Below, one piece after another: positions 1-8,945 of a stretch of DNA of 50,000 bases. Where the stretch lies: assembly GCF_032854445.1 (NCBI RefSeq), contig NW_027018263.1, positions 1-50,000 on the forward strand, written 5' to 3'. The stretch's first letter is position 1; every line of letters begins with the position of its first letter. The position numbers and the translations under genes are program-made. Source of the stretch: Liolophura sinensis. Taxonomy: Eukaryota; Mollusca; Polyplacophora; Chitonida; Chitonidae. Under the pieces are notes generated by a model. That model did no database searches. It worked only from the letters and a program-made list of their open reading frames with translations, and was not told the DNA's origin.

Positions 1-356
1 CGCGGTGTAAGCAAAGTGCTTTATTATTTGTTGCATCAGCAAGCAATCAAGATGAACGACGAGTGGCGTCAGGTTCAGTACTGTGCAGATGTATTCTGGA
101 AAGGCTGGGTGAAGGAATCCTGACCATTGTTACAGGAAAGACAAAAGTGGAACGCGCCCACAGCGAAATTTCGTGTCAACGACGTGATCCCTGATTGCCG
201 AGGATTCAGCGAGGAACTCGTGGAACCTTGGACGTGGTCTTAGTGTCGTACAGGATCAGAAGGGGTTCGTAAGGTGTGTGGAAGTCAGAACCAAGGCAGG
301 GACTCTGCGACGTCTAGTTCACAAGTTGTGCTTGGTTCTCGAGATGGACGATACCT
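1..356 (+). pseudogene. BEL/Pao pol C-terminal region (DUF5641-like), broken
   Basis: Frame 1 from base 1 reads to a TGA at 121-123 and contains the stretch EWRQVQYCADVFWKGW. After the stop the same frame gives LLQERQKWN and VNDVI; near 280 the similarity moves to another frame with VEVRTKAGTLRRLVHKLCL. The order 'WRQVQYLADVFWRRW..., LLQERQKW..., GDVV..., V.V.T....RP+HKL' is typical of the last domain of BEL/Pao polyproteins, after the integrase core. It is interrupted by at least one stop and one frameshift, so no product is expected. I identified the family from remembered motif order, not from a search. Confidence 0.65.
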
Positions 357-523
357 AAACTTCCTCGAACAACATTCTAACATTCTGTGGACATTTGCGT
401 TTAATTGGCCTTTAATGACAAGACTGTGTAATTGTGCTCCGAACCTGACACAACTGGGGGGCCGATGTGTACAGGCCAAAGAACATTAGTTGGCTCTGAA
501 TTATATGTTAATGTGTTCATGTA

Positions 524-1885
524 AACTACCGGGCAAAAGAAAACGTATAACCTTGTTCAGCACCACAAGAAAGAGAAAGAAAGACAGACAGTATCAACAT
601 GATAAGCATTATATTGCAATAAACCATTTTCCAAGTTCTGTTCAAAAAAACCATATGGATATTACACTTGCTGTCAGGCCGAGTAAAGAAGGCATGGGGT
701 AAATCTGAAAAAATTAAAACATATGCAAGTAAAGGGACTCCCTTAAAAAGGTGTACCTAATGTCCTATCATATCATAAGACAGATCGTTAGTAGCGTGTG
801 TGAGCACCCATTGCATCCAATTAAAGCCAAAATACGTCTCCTCATGGAAGTCGTCAGCCGCCGGATGACGTCATCAGGAATTCTGTCCCACTCCTCAAAT
901 AAAGCCTGTTCGAGCTGTTGCCTGTTTTGTAGGGCAGGGACGCGTTGTCTCAGACGTCGATCAAGATGATCCCACAGATGCTCTAAGGGATTCATTCTGG
1001 CGATCGTGCTGGCCAAGGCAGTACGTTGACATCAACGGTGTCCAGATAATTTAGTACAACTCTGGCGGTATGAGGTCGTGCATTGTCCTGCTGCAAAAGT
1101 ATACCCCTTGGCTGTTTATGCACGAATGGCACCACAACAGCTTCCAATATTTCATCTCGGTATCTTTGGCCAGTCGGATTTCCCTGGATGATGACCAATC
1201 TCGTTCTCACCTGTCCCCATACAAGCACCCCACCAGCACCAAAAGGGTGGACATTCTGAATGCAGTTTTGTGCCAATCGCTCTTCCCTGCGTCGATACAC
1301 ACGAATTCGACATCATTTCTGAAGAGGTTATATCGGCTTTCATCAGTGAACAGCACCCTTTCCCAGTCTCGTCGCTGCCATCGACGTACAACTCTTGCCC
1401 AACGCAGCCTGTTTTGACGGTGTAGAGGAGTCAATGCCATTCCCGGAAGGGGCGATAGCTCTGATTACACTCACGCGGAGTCGTCGTAGACTGTGCGTCT
1501 GCTGATGGTGGCTTGACTGCAATTGAATGTTCTGGCAAATGTGGTGTTGGCTGGCCCCCATGTCGGCCCATACCAGTGGCTCTATCACGTTCTGCTTGTG
1601 TGAGTCTCGGCATCTCTTAGATGTTTTTTATGGTATTGCACCCTTACCATGCGCTACATCGGTATTATACGGCGGTCATTATCGAGAATTTTCAACAGGC
1701 CCGAAACTCTGTTTTTCCGATTTTTCATTGATGTTTAACATTAATTTCAATGAATCTCGTTAAAAGTGACGTGTCATAGGGTGCTTATGTGCAAACGTAT
1801 TCACACAACGTTCAAACTTATTGAACTTATTTTTCCATAGAAAAAAACTGCATTTAAAAGTTATACGTTTCTTTTCCGGGTAGTT
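524..1885 (-). mobile_element. Tc1/mariner-type DNA transposon A1 (DD34E family, defective)
   Basis: Terminal inverted repeats begin AACTACCGGGCAAAAGAAA at the left and mirror this at the right (up to GGTAGTT, 1885), each flanked by TA (522-523 and 1886-1887), the standard Tc1 target duplication. It carries one transposase gene on the minus strand. It is the same family as A2 (28921-30464) but 182 bp shorter: 167 bp of the coding region are missing between two copies of GTCTGCTGATGG. Non-autonomous in its present form. Confidence 0.88.
768..1613 (-). pseudogene. Tc1-like transposase (copy A1), frameshifted and deleted
   Basis: The gene starts MPRLTQAERDRATGMG at 1613. After roughly 55 codons a deletion removes the end of the first helix-turn-helix and the GRPS linker. 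The catalytic domain survives in pieces: FTDESRYNL (first Asp), LLQQDNARPHTA (second Asp) and DHLDRRLRQR near the C-terminus; the region with NPLEHLWD is split between frames near 1000. In Tc1 transposases D, D and E coordinate the metal ions for cut-and-paste transposition in the nucleus. At least three frame changes are needed, so it is dead. Confidence 0.85.
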
Positions 1886-2475
1886 TATTATAGCGTGCAA
1901 TGAAAGTGCGTTGTTTCGCTTTTATGGTTTTACATCACCAAGGAAGGTGTTGCCGCGCGATGTGAAATTTGACACTGACAGACAGCATGTGGTATGCTTG
2001 TTGACATTATGAAAGCGGTGTAATTGGTCTACAAAACGGTATTTCAAATGCACTGGCATTCTATATGTTCGTAAAGATTTGTTCTCTCCTCGCCTGTGAT
2101 ATTTGCACGTGACAGACAACTGTGTTCATTGAAAATACTTGTTTCATTAACTCTGTTCTTTTCCCCCACAGATCGCACTGCAACTACCACATATCGTAAA
2201 TGTAATCAGTTTTGTTCAGTAAGTACAATTAACAGTAACGACGGCCTGGCGCCTACATTCTATGGCATATATCAAAAGCGGCGTACTAAGTAAAGGCAAT
2301 CTCATGCAGATTTCTGTTTGTTTACTTTGCAGTCAATCGTATGTTTCCGAGCTATATGTGATCACAACTACATGCGGATTCAAGTCTTGCTCAACCGCTG
2401 TACGACGGTTCAAGCTTGTTTATTAAAATCGGTGATATTCTTGGAACAACGAATTGACGTTAAGCTGTTACATAC

Positions 2476-3355
2476 AGGCCTTATCATATGTTTCTGCTCA
2501 GAGGGCAGTGATATGCAGCGACTCGCTCTCTTGCGTTTTGGCAATTTAGAATAACAAATTTAAAAATCCAAAATATATTTACATATAGCCCAAACATGGA
2601 AAACTAATTAAAAGAGGTAAACATATTGTATTCAGTTGGATACCAAGTCATACTGGTATCCATGGAAACACAGTCGTAGACAGGGAATCGAAAGCTGCCC
2701 TATATAAACCTGTATCGCGCTAAAATCCGTACACTGACATAAAGTCTAATATTCTTAAATATATTCGTCGATTTTGGCAGGGTGAATGGGATATGCAGGT
2801 CAATAAGAACCTTCATTCCATCCATGCTGTCATTTGAAACAATTACTACACTTATCGAATGTCTCGCAGAGACAGAGTAGTTTCAACAAGGTGTCGTATT
2901 GGGGATTCTTGTCTAACACACAATTACATCCTAAATGGAAGCAGCGCTCTCGAGTGTGTTGGATTTGATGCCCAATATGGCATCAAATATATCCTGGTTA
3001 CACTGTAGAATTTGCCCACGTTCGGCAATGATTCTGCACTAGCGGTGTTGTCACAAAATATTTGAAGGCCATTGGCCTATATCATAGAATTTCAATTTTA
3101 ATTGTAATAAATATTTACAGACAGAAAGTTATAGATTTCTATATATTCTATTTTTAAAATATGCTGTTTTCTAGTTTAACTCATGTTTAAAATCAGTTTA
3201 AAAAGAAATATAAGTCTCAAGAGTTTTGCCTAATTTTTGATATGCTCATTGTCATATCGGAAACTTCAACCGCCTGGTGTTTTCACCTTGTTCTCACCAT
3301 GATATGGCTGCAATATTGCCAAAGTGTCGTTAAGCCATAACCATTCGTTCATTCT
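2476..3355 (+). mobile_element. LINE fragment a: RNase H end and 3' UTR
   Basis: From 2476 the sequence matches the end of LINE ORF2 (coding for LSYVSS...CSDSLSCL, WIPSHTGIHGNTV, REAKAAL and the C-terminal region) with several frameshifts. The 3' UTR ends GATATGGCTGCAATATTGCC...GTTAAGCCATAACCATTCGTTCATTC at about 3355 (internal bases omitted). It is 5' truncated, the usual outcome of target-primed reverse transcription, or was cut by the BEL insertion. No functional product. Confidence 0.8.
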
Positions 3356-3365
3356 TCAATTAATT

Positions 3366-4068
3366 TTGTTCGGTAATTCCTGGTCTCTGTCACGAACTAT
3401 GCCATGACAACAGTTTAAGGTATTATGAGGAGAAACAGAGAAAGGCTCCTGTTTTTTCAATTTTCAGTAAATTTATATACTGTTTCTGGAACATTCCAAC
3501 AAAATGTTTCCAGATTTCATTTTCGTAACCTGTTTTAATGTTTCAGTATGGCTTTTTAATGTTTCTTTTTAGCACAAATAGATCTATTTTCATTTTCTTA
3601 GATTACAAAGAATGTAGGAAAATAATTGTTTCCTATTTCAATATCTAGTGGAACTTTATTTCTCCTTTTCTTACCACCGACTCTTGAAACTTGTGAAGAA
3701 GCCATGATGTATTTTTATTACGTTCACCTTACGTGACCCCCACCAGCCACGGATTGCCAATCTAATGGATTAACCGATTAGCCACCGCCTTCTACATCGA
3801 TCCCAAGCACACGTGTATAAAGAAAAAGCAATTTGACATCATATTAAGTCAAAGAATGCCAAGTATAGGGTTTTGATCCAGCGAATTGATCGGATCGCGC
3901 CCATCCTACTTCCCGACTCTCTCCAAGAAGAGCCAAGGTGGAGTGTCCGGCGCGAGAATGTCGCAACACCAACACGCCCTCGGCCGCCAGGATCCCTCCC
4001 TCGGAGATTAAGGGCAAACCCACGGAAAACAGGTCGCTCCCCGGTTGTCTCTCGCACAACCGAGAAGA
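3366..4068 (-). mobile_element. LINE fragment b: 5' leader and start of ORF1, inverted
   Basis: Read on the minus strand it holds the LINE leader (both modules, 4068 down to 3706) and the start of ORF1 with ATG at 3705-3703 (MASSQVSRVGGKKRRN), in frame for about 34 codons before a stop, then more ORF1 sequence to 3366. It meets the 3' end of LINE fragment a almost directly. The same leader occurs at 7308, 30973-31578, 39916 and 40506. Confidence 0.75.
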
Positions 4069-4171
4069 TCTATACGTATTATATTGGTCCTATTATGTTT
4101 TTGGGGGGCGAGCACAGATATGTAGTGAATGGGTCGCTTTTGCCAAATTATAGCCTTGCATAGGACACTTA

Positions 4172-4770
4172 TTTAAAGAGGCAAGGACATATTCTATTGA
4201 GGAAAATCTTTCCAAATAGACCTATATCAAAAATCAAATTACTTCATACTGATTTTCAATTGAATATTCTTAAATATATTGGTCGCCTTTTGCAGGGTGA
4301 ATGGGATTTACAGGTGCATAACAAACTGCACGCTATTCACCCTATCATTTGTCCATAATTCCTATATAAATGGTATGTCTTGAGAAGACCAAGTTGTTCT
4401 AACGCTGTGCCGTATTTGCCCTTTACACTATTTTGTTAACGATGGGAGCCGTGCTCCAGAGTGCGTTGTGATGTTCAATACGGCATTGAATCATGTTGAT
4501 TGTGTACACTTTGCTCATGTTGTGCAAAAATTCTACACAATCGGCTATATTTCATTTATTTGGCAGCATTGCTGGTGATATATTGTGATATATACAGATG
4601 AATCCTGTACACATACGGTGTTCTAGAAGACATTTTTTAACTCCATTCTTTAAGTCTTACCTAAGGTTTGTTTCTTTTTAACAGTTTATAAACATCTTCG
4701 ACTCTTTTTGTTTTATATTTGGGTTCTTATTCTGTCGCAAAGTATCTCCTGTTTTAAACTTGTTCGCCCT
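4172..4770 (+). mobile_element. LINE fragment c: ORF2 C-terminus and 3' UTR
   Basis: It starts with the ORF2 stretch coding for KRGK.. and continues through NILKYIGRLLQGEWDLQVHN-like sequence to the 3' UTR (TCTAGAAGACATTTTTT...CCTGTTTTAAACTTGTTCGCC). Frameshifts and stops throughout. Because an inverted 5' piece (b) lies just upstream, b plus c could be one twin-priming product, but about 100 bp between them (4069-4171) match neither part. Confidence 0.7.
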
Positions 4771-6275
4771 AAAAAAGGGCGGTGAAAAACTCAGGTTTTC
4801 ATGCCTTTACCATCAACGTTTACAACGCTCGGTTGTTTTAACATATTACCTGAAAACCGATCTCTGTATTTTTTTTACATCACACATTCTCACAGCTTAT
4901 TTAAACTTGTAAATAACAGTTTTTGACATAGTTTCTTGTTAGAATATTAGATTTAAAACAAGAAAAAATAAAAACGCTTATAATACGCCACCGGCCCTCT
5001 TGCAATGCATAGCTAGCAGAAACTTGTAGCAGATATACAGATATGCTTAACGGCAAACCAGTCCTGACGCATGCCGTTAAGCCTGTCAGTATATCTGCTG
5101 CAAACTTTAGAATAGGTTGTTGTAGTAGGGGGATTGACGGGTACTTCAGATTTTATACAAATGACAGGGTACCGTTTATTGGTGGAGGAAACCGAAGTGT
5201 CTGGGGGTAAACCACCGACCTTGACAAGTAACCATGTAGGGAGAGGATTGGTCCATGAAAGCGTTATCTTAATTCAACATAGAAACACTAAACCTTTTTC
5301 TTGCCAAGAACGAAAGGACTAGATGTCATAGACTAAAAACGGGAATGTTACACGGCAACAACAAAAATCAATCATTTTGCATGTGATGTAACAGGGATAC
5401 TGCGATCAAAAACCATACAATGCAGTTGTTAATATCCCAGTTAATATACGCAGTTTGAATTGCAAAATTACAAATAATGCAAAAAGTTGTGACGGTGTGT
5501 TTCTTGTCAAAACACAAAATAACGAATCTATCCTATGGGATAAAAAGATGCCTTTTAGTAATGTATGGAGAACGATTACATTGGTTCTGAACACAACGTA
5601 ATTACATAGGTGGTACCATCTGGACAAAGTCACGCGCACAGGGCCATAATTACACCATGAGCACGAATGGAGAAAGACACAATATGCTTCAGTAAATAGA
5701 TGGTTGTGAGGTGACATTTTTTGAATCAAATCCGGTTTGAATGCAGACAATACAGAACTGGTGTACATATAAGCTTCATGTCGTGGAAAATGCGCATTTC
5801 TGCCACACTGCGTGTTAAAGAACACCATCCCACATCAAGAAGAAACAGTTTGGATTTTAGTAATCCAGGTAAGCTAAAAACATTTTTATTCTTTCAATAC
5901 ACGTACTGCGATTTTTTGCCATTTAATGAAAATACCTGTTACCTAGAAGAATTGCAACAAATTTGTATATTTTGTGCAGTACATTTTAGTTAAGATTTGA
6001 TTTATCTTGGCGATCTCCTGGGATGCCAAATATAGAACCACAAACATGTGGGCAACCTTCTAGTAAAACGCGAGGTCCACAATGGAGTATTGTCGGGGCA
6101 ATTAAATGTTTCGTGTCAAAGGTTTAGATGCAATTTTGTCCTCGATTAGGGCGTAGCATCTGAGTTTAAGTTTATAAAACAGCGTTGTAGACGACTTGTA
6201 AAGTAATTAAACTTACGACCATAGAATATTTCTTGCGTTCAGGAATTAGTGAAAAATGTACACAAATTCTCTTTA
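4771..6275. other. No gene recognised; one long hairpin inside
   Basis: AT-rich sequence without motifs of known proteins. An open frame of 140 codons on the minus strand (5406-5828) and one of 90 on the plus strand (5721-5993) overlap each other and show no recognisable domain. A good splice donor (CCAG/GTAAGC at 5868) follows an acceptor-like site near 5742, but nothing else supports an exon. The hairpin at 5020-5108 is listed separately. Confidence 0.5.
5020..5108. repeat. Imperfect 30-bp hairpin, pre-miRNA-like
   Basis: Two arms pair across a 16-base loop (5056-5071). Next to the loop GCTTAACGGCA (5045-5055) pairs perfectly with TGCCGTTAAGC (5072-5082); further out GTAGCAGATATAC pairs with GTATATCTGCTGC. 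About 30 base pairs with two or three isolated mismatches and two G-T pairs give a fold-back of about 89 nt, the size of an animal miRNA precursor. No flanking target duplication is visible. It could equally be a small foldback element. Strand unknown. Confidence 0.4.
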
Positions 6276-7275
6276 TATGGGGTGTCCGGGGTGAAATGAA
6301 TAGCACCTCTAGACAAACTTGTCGTACAAAGCGACTAACCTAGAGCATGACCGTGGGGTCCGGTGACTATAATATGCCTGCATGATGCCATTTTGTGTGG
6401 AAGACAACCGGGAGGCGACTTGTTCTTACTACCGCCGTCACCGTTTAAGGAAATATTTTTACAAACTGGTTTAAAACTGGGACGGAAGATGTTCCGATGG
6501 AATCCTTTCGTAAATCACACACGACAAATGTAATGTCCTTAACTAAAATGGCTGATGTTTCCGCTCGTTTGTCTCCTCATCCAATATTAAATTCCAGTCA
6601 AGGAGTGATCCGGGATAGAGATCAAGACCTCGCCGACTTCACAGAGGAGCAGATATGCTACGAACTAAAATCTCAAGGGATTGTAAATGTCAAACGAATC
6701 ACAACAAAACACGGTGACAGTATTATCAAACCTGATACGTACTTGTTGACATTTAACTACACATCTGTTTCAACAGTGGATCTACATAACACATCCTTCT
6801 ACGTAATATAAGTGCCAAAAGACTGGACATGGCAACGGGCTTGTTTAGCCTATCCGATCTTTTTAAAAAGTAAAACCGTTCATTAACTTGAAACTTCCCA
6901 AGAATACAACAGGAATCACGTCGCACGATCTCTTCCTCGAACACTCCTCCGAAAACTTCGTTGGGCGTTGTGGTCGAGATAGTGTCAACATTAATTAAAC
7001 CTGTCAACAAAATTACTTCTTCATCCTGCTCAACACAATCATAAACTTAAACGTTCATAAAATCATGAGCGTCCGTCTGAGGTCACCAGAAACGCGGTCG
7101 AATCTTATAATTAATTTGAATCGTTGCAGAATGTCGATGCTTCGGAATCAGATGCGAATGTGACGAATACATGACCCGCATTAGGGAGATCTAATAGCAT
7201 ATCTCCCAAGAAAGGTCATCCTTGGCCCAAATTTTAAAGATAAATCTCCTATACGTTTACCTTCATAAAGTCTGT
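6276..7275 (+). mobile_element. LINE fragment d: leader piece and parts of ORF1
   Basis: 6276-6440 resembles the first leader module (GGGGTGTCCGGGGTGA..., CTAACCTAGAGC). 6497-6795 is ORF1 coding sequence, and 7105-7275 matches the ORF1 3' end (compare 42200-42345: GATGCGGATGTGATGAATAC). The zinc-knuckle part between them is missing. It is followed at once by another LINE leader at 7308. Confidence 0.7.
6497..6811 (+). pseudogene. LINE ORF1 (gag-like) middle fragment
   Basis: An open stretch of 104 codons contains QGVIRDRDQDLADFTEEQIC and KPDTYLLTFN, shared with ORF1 in the copies at 8396, 41008 and 44923. In those copies this segment lies just before the CCHC knuckles and probably belongs to the RNA-binding ORF1 protein of the LINE ribonucleoprotein. 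Here the frame leaves ORF1 after LLTFN and the knuckles are absent. Confidence 0.7.
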
Positions 7276-7307
7276 ATATGACCAAATTATACAGCGGATT
7301 TTCCCAT

Positions 7308-8211
7308 TGGGGTCTCCAGGGTGATAAGAATTGGACGTCAGCCCTCTAAGCAAGCTTGTCGTGAAAAGCGACTATCCTAGAGCTCTCGCATGTGGGCCCG
7401 ATGAATACAATAGGCTCACATCTTCTCGGTTGTGTGAAAGACAACTAGGAACCGAGCTGTTGGCCGTGGGTCTCGACCCGTAATTGGAGAGGACGGGATC
7501 CTGGTGACTGAGGACGATTTGGTCTTGCGAGATCCTCACGCCCTAAACGTGTTTTTGGCCTTTACTTCTCTTTAGACGGGTGGTCGGAGGGCCCGCTTCG
7601 ATCAATCGTCTGGTCACGTCGGTCCAGATGTCAGAGGGTCAATTCTGCTATATCCAAATGTCAATTATAAGTACTTGTTTATATGTCAGAATATTTTAGT
7701 AACATTCTCTTGATATCTGGGCGGTGGCTTTAGGATCAATAGAGTGGATTGTCTCTATTTTATGGATTTAATCTGCTCGAGTGTGAGGGAAAATGTCACC
7801 TTATCCACGGTGGCGTGGAATCCTCTTCTCACTTTCTGCTGGTTACTCGCAGAAAGTTTTCCGCCCAAGTTGGCACTCCGGGGTGAGTGAGGGACACGGC
7901 GCTATGAATCTTAAAAATTTTGTATAATGTTTTCCTCAAAAATGCTCCAATGCTCCAATGAATACTGCCAAAAAAGGTAAAAATCAAGCTCTTCTTGAAA
8001 TGCACCGAACAGTTGTCCGGCTTTAATTGTTTTCTCAACCAAAAACGACCAACATCCAGCGTCTAAAGTAGATCCATTTGGTCTTTAAAAAAACATTAAA
8101 AGGTTCAGCTGGTCAAGTTAAAAATGTTAAAAAATTAAGATCGGCCGATATTTTTATTGAATGTCTCAGAAAACAGCAAGCATCAAATTTATTATCATTG
8201 AATTCTATTTT
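7308..8211 (+). mobile_element. LINE fragment e: 5' leader and ORF1 N-terminal region
   Basis: 7308-7640 is leader module 1 (GGGGTCTCCAGGGTGATAAG..., CATCTTCTCGGTTGTGTGAA..., GATCAATCGTCTGGTCACGTC). 7690-7900 is a diverged module 2 ending TTGGCACTCCGGGGTGAGTG. From about 7915 degenerate ORF1 coding sequence follows (KKLRSADIFIECLRKQQAS, compare KKLPSGDTLIKCFRKQQSK in the 41008 copy), ending where a SINE is inserted. Confidence 0.7.
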
Positions 8212-8395
8212 GATTGATTGATTTATTTGATTAGTGTTTTACGCCGTACTCAAGGATACTTCACTTATACAGGTTGCTGTCAGTCCAGAAACCAGCATGA
8301 GCTGAACTTGAACTCACAGCGACAGCATTGATGAGAAGCTTTTAGGCCACTACGCTATGCTAGCGCTCTAGCTGATTAGAGTCACGGAGGCCCCC
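8212..8395 (-). mobile_element. tRNA-derived SINE, internally deleted
   Basis: Minus-strand copy: the 3' tail (GTGTTTTACGCCGTACTCAA, complement) lies at the left and the tRNA-like head at the right (GTCACGGAGGCCCCC). Compared with the complete copy at 23866-24128 it lacks about 75 bp of the central domain: CACTTATAC is joined to AGGTTGCTGTCAG. Inserted in LINE ORF1 sequence. Clear target duplications were not found. Confidence 0.8.
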
Positions 8396-8945
8396 AAATT
8401 CCAGAGGAAGTTGAAGGTTTTGTCGCACTCGTTTAATAAATGTATTGTGCCGGACAGTTGGTCGGCTTTTATTGCTCTTTCAACTAAGAATGAACAGAAG
8501 CCGGCCTTCAAAATCCATCCCTTTCCAAGGTGTAGCTGGAACCCTAAAAAACATCAAAAAGCTAAAATCCGGAGACATTCTCATTCTCCGGAGACATGTT
8601 GAATGTCTCCCCCAACAACAATCAATCAAGTTACTATCTTGGAAAAAAAGTTTCGGACATACTTGTGTTTACATCCCCTCACAATTCCCTGAAGAGCTGT
8701 CAGGGAATAATTCGCTACCGGGATCAAGATATTTTGGAACTGTCGGAAGAGAAAGTCTGCGAGGAATTAAAATCACAGGGTTGTTACTAGAGTAAAGCGC
8801 TTCACTATGAAGAAATCTGGAAATATCCTAAAACTAAATACATACCTGTTGATCTTTAATTGTACTTCTATTCCATCATACATCTACATTGGCCCGTATA
8901 TGGATGTTTCACCTGACAGAAATTTCGTGCAAGGGCCAGTGTAAA
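8396..8945 (+). pseudogene. LINE ORF1 fragment
   Basis: The sequence codes, in two or three frames, for LKVLSHSFNKCI, DSWSAFIALSTKNEQKPAF, KIHPF and then GIIRYRDQDILELSEEKVC with EELKSQG, matching the ORF1 start in the 41008 copy (LEVLSYSLDNEQDNWPAFIV). It stops at about 8945 against an inverted LINE RT segment. ORF1 presumably binds the LINE RNA; this copy is broken. Confidence 0.7.

Larger units (their letters stand above)
466..2472 (+). repeat. Probable 3' LTR of the BEL/Pao element, split by Tc1-A1
   Basis: It begins just after a G-rich tract with TGTGTACAGG and ends CTGTTACA. Without the 1362-bp Tc1 insertion and its duplicated TA it is about 640 bp, a plausible LTR size. It includes sequences resembling a splice acceptor (polypyrimidine then CACAG at 2171) and a donor (GTAAGT at 2219); because they lie inside an LTR I do not treat them as a host exon. 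No second LTR is in the window for comparison, so both borders remain provisional. Confidence 0.45.
1..2474 (+). mobile_element. BEL/Pao LTR retrotransposon, 3' end (end of pol plus 3' LTR)
   Basis: Seen: the window opens inside a broken reading frame that resembles the C-terminal end of BEL/Pao pol polyproteins, then a purine-rich tract (CTGGGGGG near 455-462), then sequence starting TGTACAGG and ending GTTACA near 2472, which I read as the 3' LTR. Tc1-A1 (524-1885) sits inside that LTR. The LINE fragment starting at 2476 abuts the LTR end, so the element probably inserted into a LINE. The 5' part lies outside the window, so no target duplication can be tested. BEL/Pao assignment is moderate; the LTR borders are inferred from the TG...CA rule and from where LINE sequence resumes. 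Confidence 0.6.

Noticed and set aside
1070-1417. 115-codon plus-strand frame (also 29464-29832)
   Set aside because: Antisense shadow of the Tc1 transposase, shared by both copies for that reason only.
2172-2218. Small exon with good acceptor (CCCCCACAG) and donor (GTAAGT)
   Set aside because: It lies within the presumed BEL/Pao LTR and has no link in phase to another exon; may be a splice signal of the retroelement, not a host exon.
5406-5828. 140-codon minus-strand open frame
   Set aside because: No domain, no start context or splice sites, overlaps another frame; likely chance.
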